From Ciona intestinalis (taxonomy: Eukaryota; Chordata; Ascidiacea; Phlebobranchia; Cionidae), in NCBI RefSeq assembly GCF_000224145.3, contig NC_020176.2, forward strand, positions 1,728,867-1,792,866: a stretch of 64,000 nucleotides of DNA. Reading direction: 5' to 3'. A program made the position numbers and the translations under genes. Below the pieces are notes generated by a model. It saw nothing but the letters and a program-made list of their open reading frames with translations. It was not told the DNA's origin and ran no database searches. This document shows, one piece after another, positions 1-13,800 of the stretch; positions within the stretch are counted from its first letter, which is position 1; the number at the start of each line of letters is the position of its first letter.

Positions 1-346
1 ACATGAGCTTTACTAGCACGCCTGACGCTGGAATGACAAAAAGATCTGATCCAAGTAAAGATAGCTGTAGTCAACAGCTACACGAACCTCTAGTGTAACG
101 GCTACATCAGAGGGTAAGTAAATATCGACTAAGTAAGCGTAGTTATAACTCCTTTGGGAAACCTGTTCGTGTTGTCTGAAATAGATAATATCGTTCGATA
201 TGAGTACAAGCCACTGAAAACAGACTGTTACATTGCAAGTTATGGTTAAAAACACAAAAAAATAACATAATATATACTCATGTGCTGGTACTTTTTATAG
301 CAGTATCCTGTGTTAACAATCTCACCACAGACCACACTGGTATAGA

Positions 347-545
347 TATAGTAGGGTGGGAAAGATGGGACACCTTTTTATTCTATTTTCTCGTCCCATT
401 TGGTAGTAAGTAAACAAAGAACAATATAAAATTATAAACCGTATACTTAATACGTTCCTACAGACCGTTGCTAATTATTCAAAACAAGATTAGGATATTT
501 GGATATTGTGACCTAGAAGTGTCCCATCCTACCCCACAGTATTAT
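347..545 (+). mobile_element. MITE (TA-flanked, Cimi-1-like)
   Basis: Starts TATAGTAGGGTGGG and ends with the inverted equivalent CCCCACAGTATTATA. The interior has the family landmarks CTCGTCCCATTTGGTAGTAA and GGATATTTGGATATT. Full length, about 200 bp. Confidence 0.85.
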
Positions 546-753
546 ATTTAGAAATTATTTTTTCAATCAATAAACTCAATTTTGAATTTCTGTCAGTGTA
601 TAATTTTTGAAATTCCACAATATATTTCTAGCAGTGTGCTGTCGTTTTTAAATTAAGAATTCAAATATGCGAACAATATTGATTATTGCTCGAATTTGAC
701 ATCAATTTTTTTTATACAAGTTCATCAAACCTTCTACGACCACTAGGCGAGTA

Positions 754-893
754 CAATACTGTGGGGTAAGGTGGGACATCGGTAGCATCTATATCCCATA
801 TTTCTCAATAATTCGGTGAATACTCTTTGATTACTGCCAAACAGGTTGAGAAAATATAATGAAACGTGTCTCATCTTCCCCCACCCTACTATA
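754..893 (-). mobile_element. MITE, internally deleted
   Basis: Left end ACTGTGGGGTAAGGTGGGACA and right end TCTTCCCCCACCCTACTATA bracket an interior about 60 bp shorter than full-length copies. Confidence 0.8.
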
Positions 894-1894
894 TGTATAT
901 ATAGGACTGAATGACTGCAATCGTATGCAGTAATAGTTGTATACAATTGTTATTTCTGATTGGTATTTCGTATTTTGGTTCTAACGATAAAAAACGTTGG
1001 GTGACTGTCTCTAACCTACAGGTTACAAGTTCAAAGCTCAGCGCTGCTACAATTGTGGACAAATGAATATCCTTGAGCAACCCACACCTCGGCAAATGCT
1101 TCAACCCAATGGACTTTTTGTGTTGTAAAGACGGTCGCTGCCTCGCCACACGAAGAGAAAATGAAGTTACATAACATCGGATATTAAACGTGATGGTATC
1201 CTTATTTTATGATGGTCGCTTTAACCACTGTGGTACGGATACAACCACTTAATACGTGGATGAATATGGCGTGTTTTATGCTACCACCAAAACAATGTAG
1301 CGTAAATATTTATAGTATGAATACTTAACAAGAAAAACACGCGCCATCTACGTTTATTTTAATTCCTGATGTAGTAACGAAGGCACAACTCATTTCATGC
1401 TCTTGTTGTAAAGAATTAACACGATAATTTCTACGGTAACCGACTCAAAGCCACAGTGAGAATTAGAGCAATCACCGTAACATATGTGGAACACTAGAAT
1501 ATTGGATCAAATACAAAACAGATCCACTGTACTACGCAAAAATGGGTCGTAAGTATATACAATTTCATTCATACTTGATTGAAAACATGGTTAAAACGCG
1601 TAAAAGGCACTACAATTGAACAGTGAATTCACAGTTAAAGGCGTATGCTTGGTGGGAAAAGGCAATCGGTGTGATTGTGTAACTGGAATGAGGAAGACCA
1701 ACCATTTGGCTTTAATTTAAAAATCAACATCAAATAGTCACTGATCATCAGAAATAGTGATGGGTGATCGGACAGTGCAACTAATTAGAATATTTACTGT
1801 ATAAAAAATAAAATTCTCTACTTAGTAACATAATACGTTTTCACAATCAAGAAATTGTTGATGTTAGTTAAAAGGAACAAAAACAGTGCAATGT

Positions 1895-4800
1895 TTAAAC
1901 GCAGCCATATTCGTACCACAACGTACTCTGTTCATTCTCTTCAGGAGTCGTTCTCTTTGGTGTTGCGGGTCGTGGCTGGGATCGAACCTGGTCTGTGGGA
2001 GATGGTGGAACCACGGATCTTGGTCTCCTTGGTTGAACGGGCATATCAGGTGGGACGTCCCGTCTTATCGGGCTTGGTGCTGAAGGTGTGTCTGGTGGAG
2101 GTACATCACGTCTCTTCGGTGTTTGGGAATTTTCGGATATTATCGGACTTACGCTTGGGCCATCAACCGTCTTTGAGGAAATTGGTGTAGACGTCAATTC
2201 ACGGGAAAATATCTCGTTGGACATTATCGCCCTCGAATTACTACTGAAGGGTGAGTAGGCCGAGGTTGGTCGTCGCTGTTGGTTCGTGGTGGTTCCAGAT
2301 GCACGAGAGCGAAGTGTAACGTTGCCGGGGAAGGATCGGAAGGTGGTATCGTTGGGTGATGACCTGGGAGCAGGGCGTGGAACAGCATGGGGTCCTGAGG
2401 ATGGACTTCCTACTAAAGTATCGAGCCTCTGCACTGCTGACATGGAACCACTGGGACTTTCAGGTTTGACGTTCATGCTCATTGGTCGCTGCCGAGGGGA
2501 GACATTCGAACGAAGAACAACTGACGAAGAATCTCCGGTTTTTGCCTGGAAAAAATTCAACATTAGTTAAACGAAAAAAATACCATGTTAGTTAAAATAA
2601 CTCAGTTGTGCATAAACAGCAATGTGTAAGGTTATTTCACATCACATTTTTATGATAAATAAAACCAAACTAAAACATTCACAGCAATGTAAATTAAACA
2701 ACAGCATGCAACAAACAAGTGTGGAGTAAAGAAAAATGGGGTAAACAATAAACATCAGCAATTTTTTTTATCAAAGTATCTTGAAAAATTAGTATTTAAA
2801 ATTAAGTATATCTTAGCACCAGTTTTTGCAAACAAAAGTAAAACGTGACGTGACAGTGTATGTGACACCCATGTGTTATGCATTTTGTGCGGAAGTTTTA
2901 CCAGTAGCCTGAGTTTAAAGTCGGCACGGTAAGTTTCATGAAGAAATTGCTCCAGTGTTATAACTTCATTTTCACTCTGAGAATCATCACGATCCTAAAA
3001 CAATCATTCAGTTTCTTGTATTTATAACGTGTGTTGTAAGTGTGGGAGACAAGGTTAGCATAACAACTGCCTTCTGCTATTTATAAACTAATCAAAGACA
3101 TTCTAAACTAAACAAACAGTTCAAATGCTACAAATTGTTAATAAAACAAAACTAAAAAGAAGCCAATGGTAGTCCAAAGTATGAATGAGCATATCGCTGG
3201 TTTATAGTTTAAAACAGCAAAAAGTTTGTAAATAAGTTTGTTTGGGATTAGTTGAGCTTTCACACCAACACAAGTGTTTGCACCTTCCCAATATCGCTGT
3301 GTGATCGAACCACGAACACCATGGTTTCTTTTTTTAAATTCCTTTTTTCATTCTCACTCATGTCTTCTTTCTCTTGAACTTTGATAACAGCAAGGCTTGT
3401 TGGACTCTTTGTGGGTGAGTTTGGGGTCCGCGGACTTTTCTTTAGGCTTACACTCAAACTTGACTTCTCGGGAGTTTCAACGAGCGAGGTAAGATCAAGC
3501 GAAGGGGGTCGTTTGTTGTTGGGTGCAGGTGGGGTGTGTTCATCCTCAAACCACGATGGGGATTTGTTACGACGAGGTGTCGTCCAACTCGCTGCTCTGA
3601 TTGGCCGCTGCTTGTCAGGTGATCGTTTATAAGGGACGGGCTTTCCCTTTGTTCCAAAAAAGTTTTACCAGGGGTATCACAGCTTATTATTGAATGCCGA
3701 CTGGCAAGCATTATAAACAGGAAAAAATCACAAAAATTAACTGCCCATTATTTCAACAAAACAAGCACAAATAACTAACTGCCTTATTGTAAACAGCTTT
3801 TCTTTTATTGCTTTACCTGGTGTTTTGTTGAATCTTCTTTTAGAAATTGCTTCAAAGAAATTTTCTCTCCATTATGTGAAAGATCAAGGTTCACTCTCCT
3901 TGGAGCATGAGGGCTTTCTTTCTCTGGTTTTGCTGCAAAAGTTTAAAAACTTGTTACTATTTTATTTTTGTATAATGGAAACTAATTATAGTAATTGCTA
4001 TGTATATGGTGGTCTTTTACTGAGCACTAAACTCAATAACATTCTTGGTATTTTGATACCCAATCGATTGAAGAACGCTTTTACTGAATTCTTAAGACTA
4101 ATTTAAATTCTGTTAAATATGAGCCACTAAAGATTAATTTTCAGCACTGTAGCAAAGTGGCTACCACGCCTATAACCCAGAGATTATAGATTCAAGGCAT
4201 GTCGCTGTTACAGTTGCAGGCAGATTTTCCTTTGGGCAGGACAATGATTAGCAAACTCTTCAACCCAGTGGTCACTACTCGATTGTCCAAATTGTCATCC
4301 ATATATAAAAAAAACACACCCACAAAGTTACATACAGTAGAAACTTGTAAGTGGACATAAGGGTGTATGATACAGAACACTAGCGCTATAATGTTATAAG
4401 AACTGTTGTTTTTCACCACGCGACGATAAAGCAAGTTACATTTAATTCACAATATGCCTAATAGTAGTTAAGGTAATGGAAGATAATGTAGATAAAGTAA
4501 ATCAAACCAACGAACCTGGAAGGGAGAGATCCCCAGTAGAACTAGTGAGGGGCTTCTGATGTGAAAATGATGACGCACGATTTTGAGCAACTAAAAGCAG
4601 AAAAAAAAATTATGTTAAATATCAGTTTTTAAGGTTTACTTTATGATCAGTCACACAAAAATTAATTTTAAAAAAATAGTTACAATTTTGAAGACATATT
4701 CGACAAAAAAATTAAAAGTTGACCATAAGATGTAAAATTATTAGAATTTTTAATTTGAACATATGTATAGTAGGTTGGGATAAGATGGAACACCTTTAGC

Positions 4801-7800
4801 ACATATTAACCAAATAACTCAACGGTGTTCCAAATAACATAATCGTAAAAATTTAACAATGGTCTATGAAAGTGTTGAGGAAACTGTTTTATAATTTGTT
4901 CGAATGTTCTTTGTTTACTACCAAATTGGATGAAAAAATGGAATAAAAAGATGTCCTATCCCACCCTACTATACTACTTTTAAACTTTAAGAGTTCTTTT
5001 GGCAGTTTATTACTTTTCTGAGCAATGTTTGGACATACCATTCAGGCCGTCTTCATCTAATAACAATAACTTTCAAGTGCACTGGTCGACAAAGTAATAA
5101 ACTTCCAGAAGAGTTTTGCTTAATAATATAATAAGTCTGGCAGCAACAACATAGTAGAGTGGGGAAAGATGGGACACATTTTCCTTCTATTTTCTTGTCC
5201 AATTAGGTAGTAAACAAAGAACATTCAAAGAATTCTAAAACCATACTTACGACTGCTATAGACCTTTGTTAATAGTTTGAAATACGATTGGGATATTTAG
5301 ATATTATGTGCTAAAGGTGTGTCTTCCCCAACTACTATAAAAAAATAATATTAATAATACTTTTGATGGAAGAATTGCTTGTTCTTAAGTCTGTAGTTTG
5401 AGTAGGTGGTGCAACACTTAGTTGATTGATTGCATTCGTTGAATAAGCCATCTGACCAAGTTTTGATCGACGTTTTGTTTCTTTTGATTCACCAGATGTT
5501 TTGCCATCAACTAAAAAGTAATAGAAAAAAAGTAAAAATAAAAAAAATATTGCAAAACCACTGTATTAGTTAAGTACATGAAAACAAGACATCTTATATA
5601 ATAACTATCTTTTCATTTCCATTTTCCAAAATAATTGACTACAGTTTAAAATCACCGACAACATGCCAATTTTTATGATTCACAAAAGACACTATATGAT
5701 TCAAGTGTAAATATCTATAAATGCAGCATACAGCTTGTTAAACCTATCAACATGCATCATGTAACATAATCATCCAGAAATCATAACCAGATTCTTACTA
5801 TATTTCTTTACACAAGAACCGTCGTGCCATATGAGCAGCAGATCAGGATAAGATTCCCGGAATTTATTACACGTAAAATCATAACCATGGCAAAACTTAA
5901 ATATATTTAATAAAACAATATAACACCCATGCATAATAATAATAAAAGAGAGATGATCTGTGCAAGATATGTTGAACGCATGCGTCTGCATCTGCACCAC
6001 CCGTGCACCATGCAATGCTTACATGAATAAGATCCTTTGTTTTGAGCAGGGTAGATACGCCTCAGGTGATTAAATAAACTCATATTACGTTTCATTTGGC
6101 GAGTTTTCGACGTTGCTAAGAATGAGATTGGCCGTAACAGCGGGGTGTGTATAAGTGAGAAATGAAGGGGGTGTGTAAATTACCTGACACTAACTACCCG
6201 AAGGGCTTCTCTAAAATCTAGGCATCTACTTCTTAACGGCAACACATAAGAATAATTGAACTATGCTCTCAAATTATTCGGCACTACAAGATTGGTGAAC
6301 TACAATTACTTGACTACATACAAAATATTCACCAGAATCTCGTCGAGTGTCTTCTGCCCACTCATTTGAACCAACTGATGCTGAGTCATGCTGAGCAGCA
6401 CTGGCGGACGATGACAAAGCAGTTTCTGAGGTCGTGTCCGACGCTAGTTTTGCTGAGTCATAATGAGTTAAAGTTGTTGCCGATGTTGAAGGTGGCAAAC
6501 CATCTTTACGCCGTCGTGCATCGTTGTTTTTACCAAGACTTTGAAACTTTTTCTTAATCGTTGTGCCAAATCCTAAAAAATAACTTTTTTTTACCACCCT
6601 TTTTCATTTTTTACTTTTTTTCTTAATTTAAAAACAAAATGATATTAACAAACCTTTGCGCTTTGCAGGTGAATGACCGGGTGCACGATACAAATCCATT
6701 ATCTTTTCTTCTAATTTTTCTTTCTGTCTTCGTATCTCTTGCATTCGTTCACTACAAAAATATGGCGTTATTACATTTTAGATTTTATCTATTAAGTACC
6801 AAGGAAATTTGAAACTGTTACAGCAGATTTGAGCTCAACTACAAAATGCTAACAGTATTTTTTCTCTATTTTAAGCATAACCAAAATTTTCAAAATGAAA
6901 TATTTAAAAAAATAACATTTTAATTACCATTTTTATAGTTCTGATGTAAGTCACAAAAACATTTTATACAATTTAGCAACATTCTCACTTGTATTGTTTC
7001 TGCTCGCTATAAATCTGATCTTTTCCCTCCAATGCTTGTGATAAAAGTTCTTCATTTTGTGACATGAGTCGACTGATTTGTTCGAGCAGATGTCGATTTT
7101 CATCTTCAAGATTTCCCTTCAACTGCATCAGGACTTCACAACGATTGGATAATTTCGCTGTCGCAATGTCCAACTGTTGGTTATGGTCCTACAGAAAAAA
7201 TTAAAAATGGTCAAAACTAAAGAAAAATTAGACTTTCTTTTGTTAAATATTTATTTTTAAATATTTCCCAAAAGTTTTATTACAGTAATTATATGACATG
7301 ACATATTTTCATTTTTTTATTTCAGTTATTAACAAAGGTGTAAACAACAGTTAGCTTGAAATACTAAAGTATATAAATCTTAACGCATACTTTATTCATT
7401 GCTTGTGACTGCTACACCATGCAAACACACAGCTTCAATTAACAATTAAGTAAACAATTTTTACATAATTTAACATTACTGCTCTGTAATAGACATGTGC
7501 ACAAACGCGATAGGCAGGCCTCATATGGAAGGGAGGGCAGGCCTACACTTGAATTTGCTACACTGCATAAATAAGTAACATTACAACCTTTAAGTTAGAT
7601 TAGTTTCACAGGATTGTGTGTTGGACTATCCCTGCCTCCCCTACATTTTAAAAAGTTTGACGCCCATGGAAATTAATGCATACTTTAATATCTGTTGTTT
7701 CAGCTTCTAACTTTGCATATTCAATCTTCATTCTGTTGTGCGCTGTCTTTAATGTTGAGTGGTCCGATTGTAAATCTTCATACTCAGCATATACATTCTT

Positions 7801-10800
7801 GTACGATTTGTTTAACCTAGTTTTAAAGAAGAATGATTTAAACATAGAACGTAAAATGCTATATATTCCCAATTTAATACTGGAAATGCAATGCAACAAA
7901 TGGCATTCCTAAAATATTAATTCCTTTGTGCATCATTACAGTTTTTCCATTGCTTTCAAATCATTTTAAAATTAAAGCCCAATACAACCAACATTTTTAT
8001 TACAGTGTAAAACCTTTAACTCAGGAAAGATTTCTGGTTTAATTTTCGTATCTAAAAGAGATGGGCCACAAATCATAAGGAGGACCACAACAATTCCAGA
8101 AAAGTTTAGGTGAAAGCTACAATTTCATTTTTATATTGTTTTTTTTTGCTTCTTCAAAATAGTTTAGCAGCCTAGTAGGGTTTATATCATACTTTATCAA
8201 CAAAAAAGTTAAAAAAATAAAAAAATTAAAACAGTGCAACTGTATTTAGATTTTAAAAATTGAAACAAACTTGTCATGAGCTTCTTTCAATGCTTCTAAA
8301 TCTTGTGATGTAAGTGAAGTTTCACTTTTTCTTAAATTAAGATCTTGTTTACTTCTCATCAGTGATTCATTGTACTTGGCCTCAAGGTCCTTGTTCTAAA
8401 ATATATTTTTAGTATTTATATTTGGTGTAAATTCAATCATTTTAAATTTCAGTTTGCAATATTCTTTTATTTCTTAAATGTTATGTCTGGTTATTACCAA
8501 GAAATTAAGTTTTTGAAATAAAAATTAAAAAAAAAAAAAATTATATATATTTAACAAAAACAAAAAATGCATATAAATTTTAAAAACACAAACAAGAACA
8601 CCTTACATCATTACGGAGTTGTTGACAAAGTTGTTTTAATTTCTGATGATCTTGCATTACTCCCTCTAGCTCCATCGTCTGGCGCTCGTGCAACACAGTT
8701 AAATCATCGTTATCTTTTTCAAGTTGTTGTTTTTCTTTAGTAATAAGCATGAGCTTTCGATTGAGCTCAGCTTTTGTGGATTCCACATTATTTTGAGCGG
8801 ATGAAGCAACTGCATTCTGCTGTATGAGTGATGTACATTTGGACTGAAGTGTGGAATTTTCAACCTGAATAGTTAGAAAAATAACAACCATATGAAAACT
8901 GCACAATATTCTCTGCTATTGTAAGTACTAAATATGCCATGCAAGATTGAAGTTATTAATGACAAAAGATTTTAGTTTATATATATTTTATATAAATTAA
9001 AACAAAACAAGTTCATTTTATATTTGTCACTTTTTACCTGCAGCTTTGCATATTGTTTTTGCAAGCTGTCATTGCTCTCTTGTAATCTATCTTGTTGTTT
9101 GTGAAGATTTGAAACTTGAGATTGAAGTGATTTGACGTGAGATTGTAAATCTTGCGATGATGATTTCATAGCAGCATTATCCGCTAATAATGTAGCATTC
9201 TGCACAAGGGAAAGAAATAGTTGATTTTTTACAACACTTGTATCAAACCATAGGTGGCAAATTTTTTTTGGTTCACAAAAAAGATTTTTTTTTAATTTAA
9301 CTTTTGCAGGCCATATATGGAAATAGCACAGCTTAAGTTGGGTTAAAGAAATTATTTTTAACGAGCTTTTATTAAAATAGAATGCTTCGAATGAATCAAT
9401 TAAGGTATTTATTAATTTACACGAAAATTTAAAAAGAATGAAAATAACTTATTTATTCTTTATGTGGGTAACAACATTCGTTATAACACATCCGATCTGT
9501 ATTATAAACCTGCTTTCGAGTTACCTTGTATGTAATTTTGTGGATAAATAAATTGGAAAGATTTTTTACTTTTTTGGTACTGTATGGCTGATAATTTGGA
9601 CAACCCATTAGTGACCACTGGGTTGGAGGAATTGTCGTTAAGTATCTTGCCAAAAGACACATACGCCCACAATGGTAGCGTTGAGCCTTGAACCCTTGAA
9701 CTCAATTAAGAGAAAAGTGCACCGACCACTTTGCCCCAACGCCTTTCACATAAGTTAATTACCCAATTTACACCAGACATAACAACCAATCTTTTACATT
9801 AACATTTTAAAAAGATAAATTATATTACAAACCAAACCTTTCGTTCAACACTGATGAGATGATCCTTAATTTTAAATATTTCTCCCCCACTTGACCCTCT
9901 GCTGCCACCTTTTGGTTGGTTACCATCCACTACAACCATCTCTTCCTGCAGTCGTTGCGACATCGACTCATAATCACGTTTTAAACCCTGATGTGAAAAA
10001 CATAGAATTTTGCTAATCAAATTTTATCCAAAGAAGAAAAAACATAGAATTCCGCTAATGAAATTTTATCTAAAGAAGAAAAAACCATATTTGATCCACA
10101 ATGACATTTAATAAATATTTACCAGAGTTTAATATTTAGGTGTGAAAATTAATATTTTTATTCAAGTACTTTTTAAATCAACACATTGCTCTTAGAAAAC
10201 CCAATTTACTCTAACAACTCTTATTCACGCAAAATACAGTGGCGATGGATGTTTCATGTTTCATAAATCTGAAACAGCTATTCTGGCAAATTTATGGATG
10301 TTTCAAGTTTCATACAGACTCTATTTAGGTCTTTAATAATTCAAGTTTATAGTTTAAAATCGTTGTTTTACCCTGATAAAAGCTACCTGGTAAGGGTACC
10401 AAAATCTTGATGTGAAAACTGAAAAATATTTTACTAATCAAATAAGTGGTATAAGCTGTTACCCAAGTAAATTTGTTACAAGGTTTTTATTTTACATTTG
10501 TAATAAAAATTTGCTTATTGAAATTTAGTTTAACGAAATGTAGTTTTTGGCATTGTGCAGTAAAATGTTAAATTTTGATTGACATTTCACCAGGTTATGA
10601 ATATCATGCATGTGGAATAAATAAACTTCATTCAGACTTAAAGTTAATATCTTAGCGTGCAAATTGGTTCTCTCTGGTGTTAAATGCACCGTGCATCAAT
10701 TTGTAAAAAAACATCTTCAACTGTGTCAATGACAGCATGATATTTAACACCTGCTAATTAGTGAGCAGCATAGTTTGAACTTACATTTCAACAGAATCTG

Positions 10801-13800
10801 GTGAAGAACTAAATCATGTGAAGATATCAAAATTTATGAAAAAACAAAGCGTTAAAAATAAATTCAAAACGTGACGTAACGAATTTAACATCAACAATTT
10901 TTTATTTAAAAAGATCACACTCATGAGAATTAAACGCATTGAACGTACATCATCCTACCTTGATATCAGATCGTAGTTTGTTATTGAGGTTAACCGACTC
11001 TTTTAATCTCGCTTCTAAAGACTCGATTTTTTCTTCTTTTGCTTGAAGTGATTTTTTCAAGGTTGAATCCAGTTTTGATTCGAGGGCTTTAAAACGCCTG
11101 CAAAGTTTAAACCACAATGGTATGTAGGATAATAGGACATATTTTATACCATATTTTAAAAAAGTGCTTAAGTAAACCTAAATAAGTAAACCTAAAACAC
11201 TTTCTAAAAAAAATATTTTTGTCGCAAGGCAAACTGAATAGGATGTTAAAACGTCAATATGAAAAATGATTTACAAAACAAGCGATTTTAGATTTCTATT
11301 TGCTTGGCAGCAAAAGTTTAAAAATTAAATAAAACAAATATAATAACCAGCAAAATAAATTTCTACAATTGAAAACCCAACATACTTATCATTGTCGGCA
11401 GTGTCAAGGTTTTGTAATTCATCTTGACTGATACCAATCTTTTGCAACTCCGTATTTAAGCTTTCAAGTTGGGTCAATCTTTGCTGACTCGTCAATTTTT
11501 CGCTTACTAGATCTTCTCTAAGCTGAGTCAGCGTTCGTCTACAAAAGATTAAGTTATTTTGAACTGTTTTAGAGTATCCGATATTATGTGTTTAAATGTA
11601 GGTATAAATACTTTAATATGAGAAGAAAAACATAAAACAAAATAACTGTCAACATTAAGTAAATGAAAATCAAAGAATGTATAAAAGCAAAGTATACATT
11701 TTATTCCAAAACTTTTGCGTACTTTAGTATGCAACTTTTCTATTTAAATATTTGGCAGCAGTGAAAACAATATTTATCTTCAGATTTTATTGAAAATGAA
11801 ATGTCAATATATAGTTTGGTGCGCAATAAATACTACTAACAATTAATAATTTTAAAAAATCTAAGTACATTAGCACAACAATTATTAACACAAAAAAAAT
11901 TCTTTTTCCACTCAATTATGATGACTGTTAAATACATACATAAAATCAAGAAAGTAAAAAATACCAACTTTTCAATTGCTTGTTGTGTTTGTAACTTCTT
12001 TAGTTCAACTTCCGTATTATTTAGCCGAGTCACCGTGACTCGTAACTCCTCAGTTTCAGCACACAGCACTTTATTATGACGCGTCAGATTTGTAATTTTT
12101 TCCAAGGATTCTTCAAACTCGGTTGTTTTTATCTATACAAAGATATTAGGTTTGAAAATGTTCAATTTCACAGCAGTTTCGCATTCCTACCTCAACCACA
12201 TTCTTAACTCTTTGCACTTCATTTGTCAACCTTTTATTTGTTGAGACTAAACGCGTGTTTTCCGCTTCAAGTTGATTATTTTCCGATTCAAGACTCTCCA
12301 ATCGTTTGTTGGACACCACCAAGTGATTGACTTTGGTGTGCAACTGCCAGGAAAAAAAACGTATTTTATATAGGGCTTTATTATATAGAAAGGTGGAGTA
12401 AGACTAAGATGGGACATGTTTTCATTCCATTTCCTACCCCAATTTGGTGGTAAACAGAGAATATTTACAGAATTATATAACTATAGCCCCAAGACCCTGA
12501 AAAACATTGATAATTGTTGAAAACAGTCCAAAATATAGGATTTAGGTGGTAACGGTATCCTATCTTATCCCACAGCCTGTAAAAACGCAACCCTACTGTC
12601 TATAAATTTACAATGTTTAGATTGAATAAATTACGATACCTCCTCATTTTCAACTTCGATCTCATTTATTTCTTTTTCCCGAATGACCAACCTCTCTTTG
12701 TGAACTTCGAGTTGTGACCTCACTCGTTCCAATTCACTTTCTAACTCCATTTGCACAACCTGATACAACATACATGTTAAGTATACAAGATGTACAATTT
12801 TTATAAAGTAAATTTCCACCGAATGGATCTTATTAAAGCAGTAGTGTTTTCAGGGTAGTGCTACGTTTAAATGGTAGTATTTCTAAATTTGCTTGAGAAT
12901 TTTTACAATCTACCACTTAAACACCTTTTTTTATAAATTACATCTAAATAATAAAAGGAGGCAGATTATAAATTACTATAAATTAAAATTAGCAAAACAC
13001 ACTCCATCACCTCCATTTTTTCAGAGTTTTTCATGGCAGCTTTCATTGTTTCAAGTGATTGTTGAAATCTCATTGCGTTCTTTTCTGCTTCAAGTTTATC
13101 TTGCTCAAGATTCGCCATCTTTTGACAAGTTTTCTTCAAAGATTCAACCTGAACATGAAAATAATATTAATTTCAAATATAAATATAAGTATCATCTTTA
13201 TATGAGAATAAAATGGTATATATACATTAAACAAAAAGATGCTATTATTTTAATTGAAACAACAAACACTAACTTTAAGCCAAACAAAGAGGTATTAAGA
13301 CAAAATTGAAAAGGGTTTTCAAAGTTTTCGATTTTTTTTTTAAAAAAAACCGCCATTTTAAACCGTGATTGACATTTTAATATAATAATTCTAAAAGTAT
13401 GTTTTTTACCTAAAAGAAATTTCACATAACATCTATTACTTTTCATATAATAAACTTCAACCAAACTCACAGATTAAACTTATGTACTACTAATTGTTTC
13501 AAAACGTTTCACATTACAGATTACGCAGATAAATATGTTTGCCCACTCTAAAAGAAATGGCATATTCTCAAAAAAGAAATCAAAAAGTGACAAGACAACA
13601 CAGTAGTTTTAGTTAATGATGACAACACTTTATTACATACAGACATTATGTAGAGTTTTTATGCAGATCTTTTTCAACATTTACAAAATCAGATTTATTA
13701 CCATAACATAATTTCTAACAATAACACCTCTTAACCTTAAAACACAGTCATAATTTTCATACAGCGAAAAGAGAATTCAGTAAATGATGTAAAAAGGAAC

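Larger units (their letters stand above)
1..1894. other. Left-edge intergenic region, 3' side of CCDC88
   Basis: No gene can be supported here. The stretch holds two MITE copies (347-545 and 754-893) and otherwise AT-rich unique sequence. A possible terminal exon of a plus-strand gene to the left lies near 17-104 (see findings) but is weak. The 3' UTR of the minus-strand CCDC88 gene must run down from 1894; a minus-strand AATAAA (TTTATT on the plus strand) near 1352 is a candidate poly(A) signal. Confidence 0.5.
1895..6572 (-). other. CCDC88: CCDC88 exons 31-37: regulatory tail with GBA-like motifs and PDZ ligand
   Basis: Exons: 6572-6333, 5510-5361, 4590-4516, 3932-3817, 3646-3284 (3' end could instead lie a few codons further on), 2994-2902, 2545-1895. 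Exon 31 has the SVGSNEW stretch equivalent to the human SSSVGSN region. Exon 32 has LGQMAYSTNAIN, matching human LGAMAFSTTAIN. Exons 34 and 36 each carry a GBA-like motif (plus-strand positions 3832-3861 and 2938-2964). The last exon is rich in Ser, Pro and Arg, with a twice-repeated RRDVPP, and ends STLWYEYGCV. Introns hold a SINE (4144-4448) and MITEs (4766-4974, 5151-5339). Confidence 0.88.

Noticed and set aside
347-545. CRISPR-like or satellite array made of the 190 bp units
   Set aside because: Units are dispersed, occur in both orientations and have inverted ends with TA flanks, as expected of MITEs in a eukaryote.
2286-2570. Plus-strand open frames at 1855-2190, 2286-2570 and 3381-3632
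   Set aside because: They are antisense to CCDC88 tail exons and owe their length to the Ser/Pro/Arg-rich codons on the other strand.
12893-13309. Plus-strand open frame of 138 codons
   Set aside because: It overlaps CCDC88 exon 18 on the other strand; composition is AT-driven.
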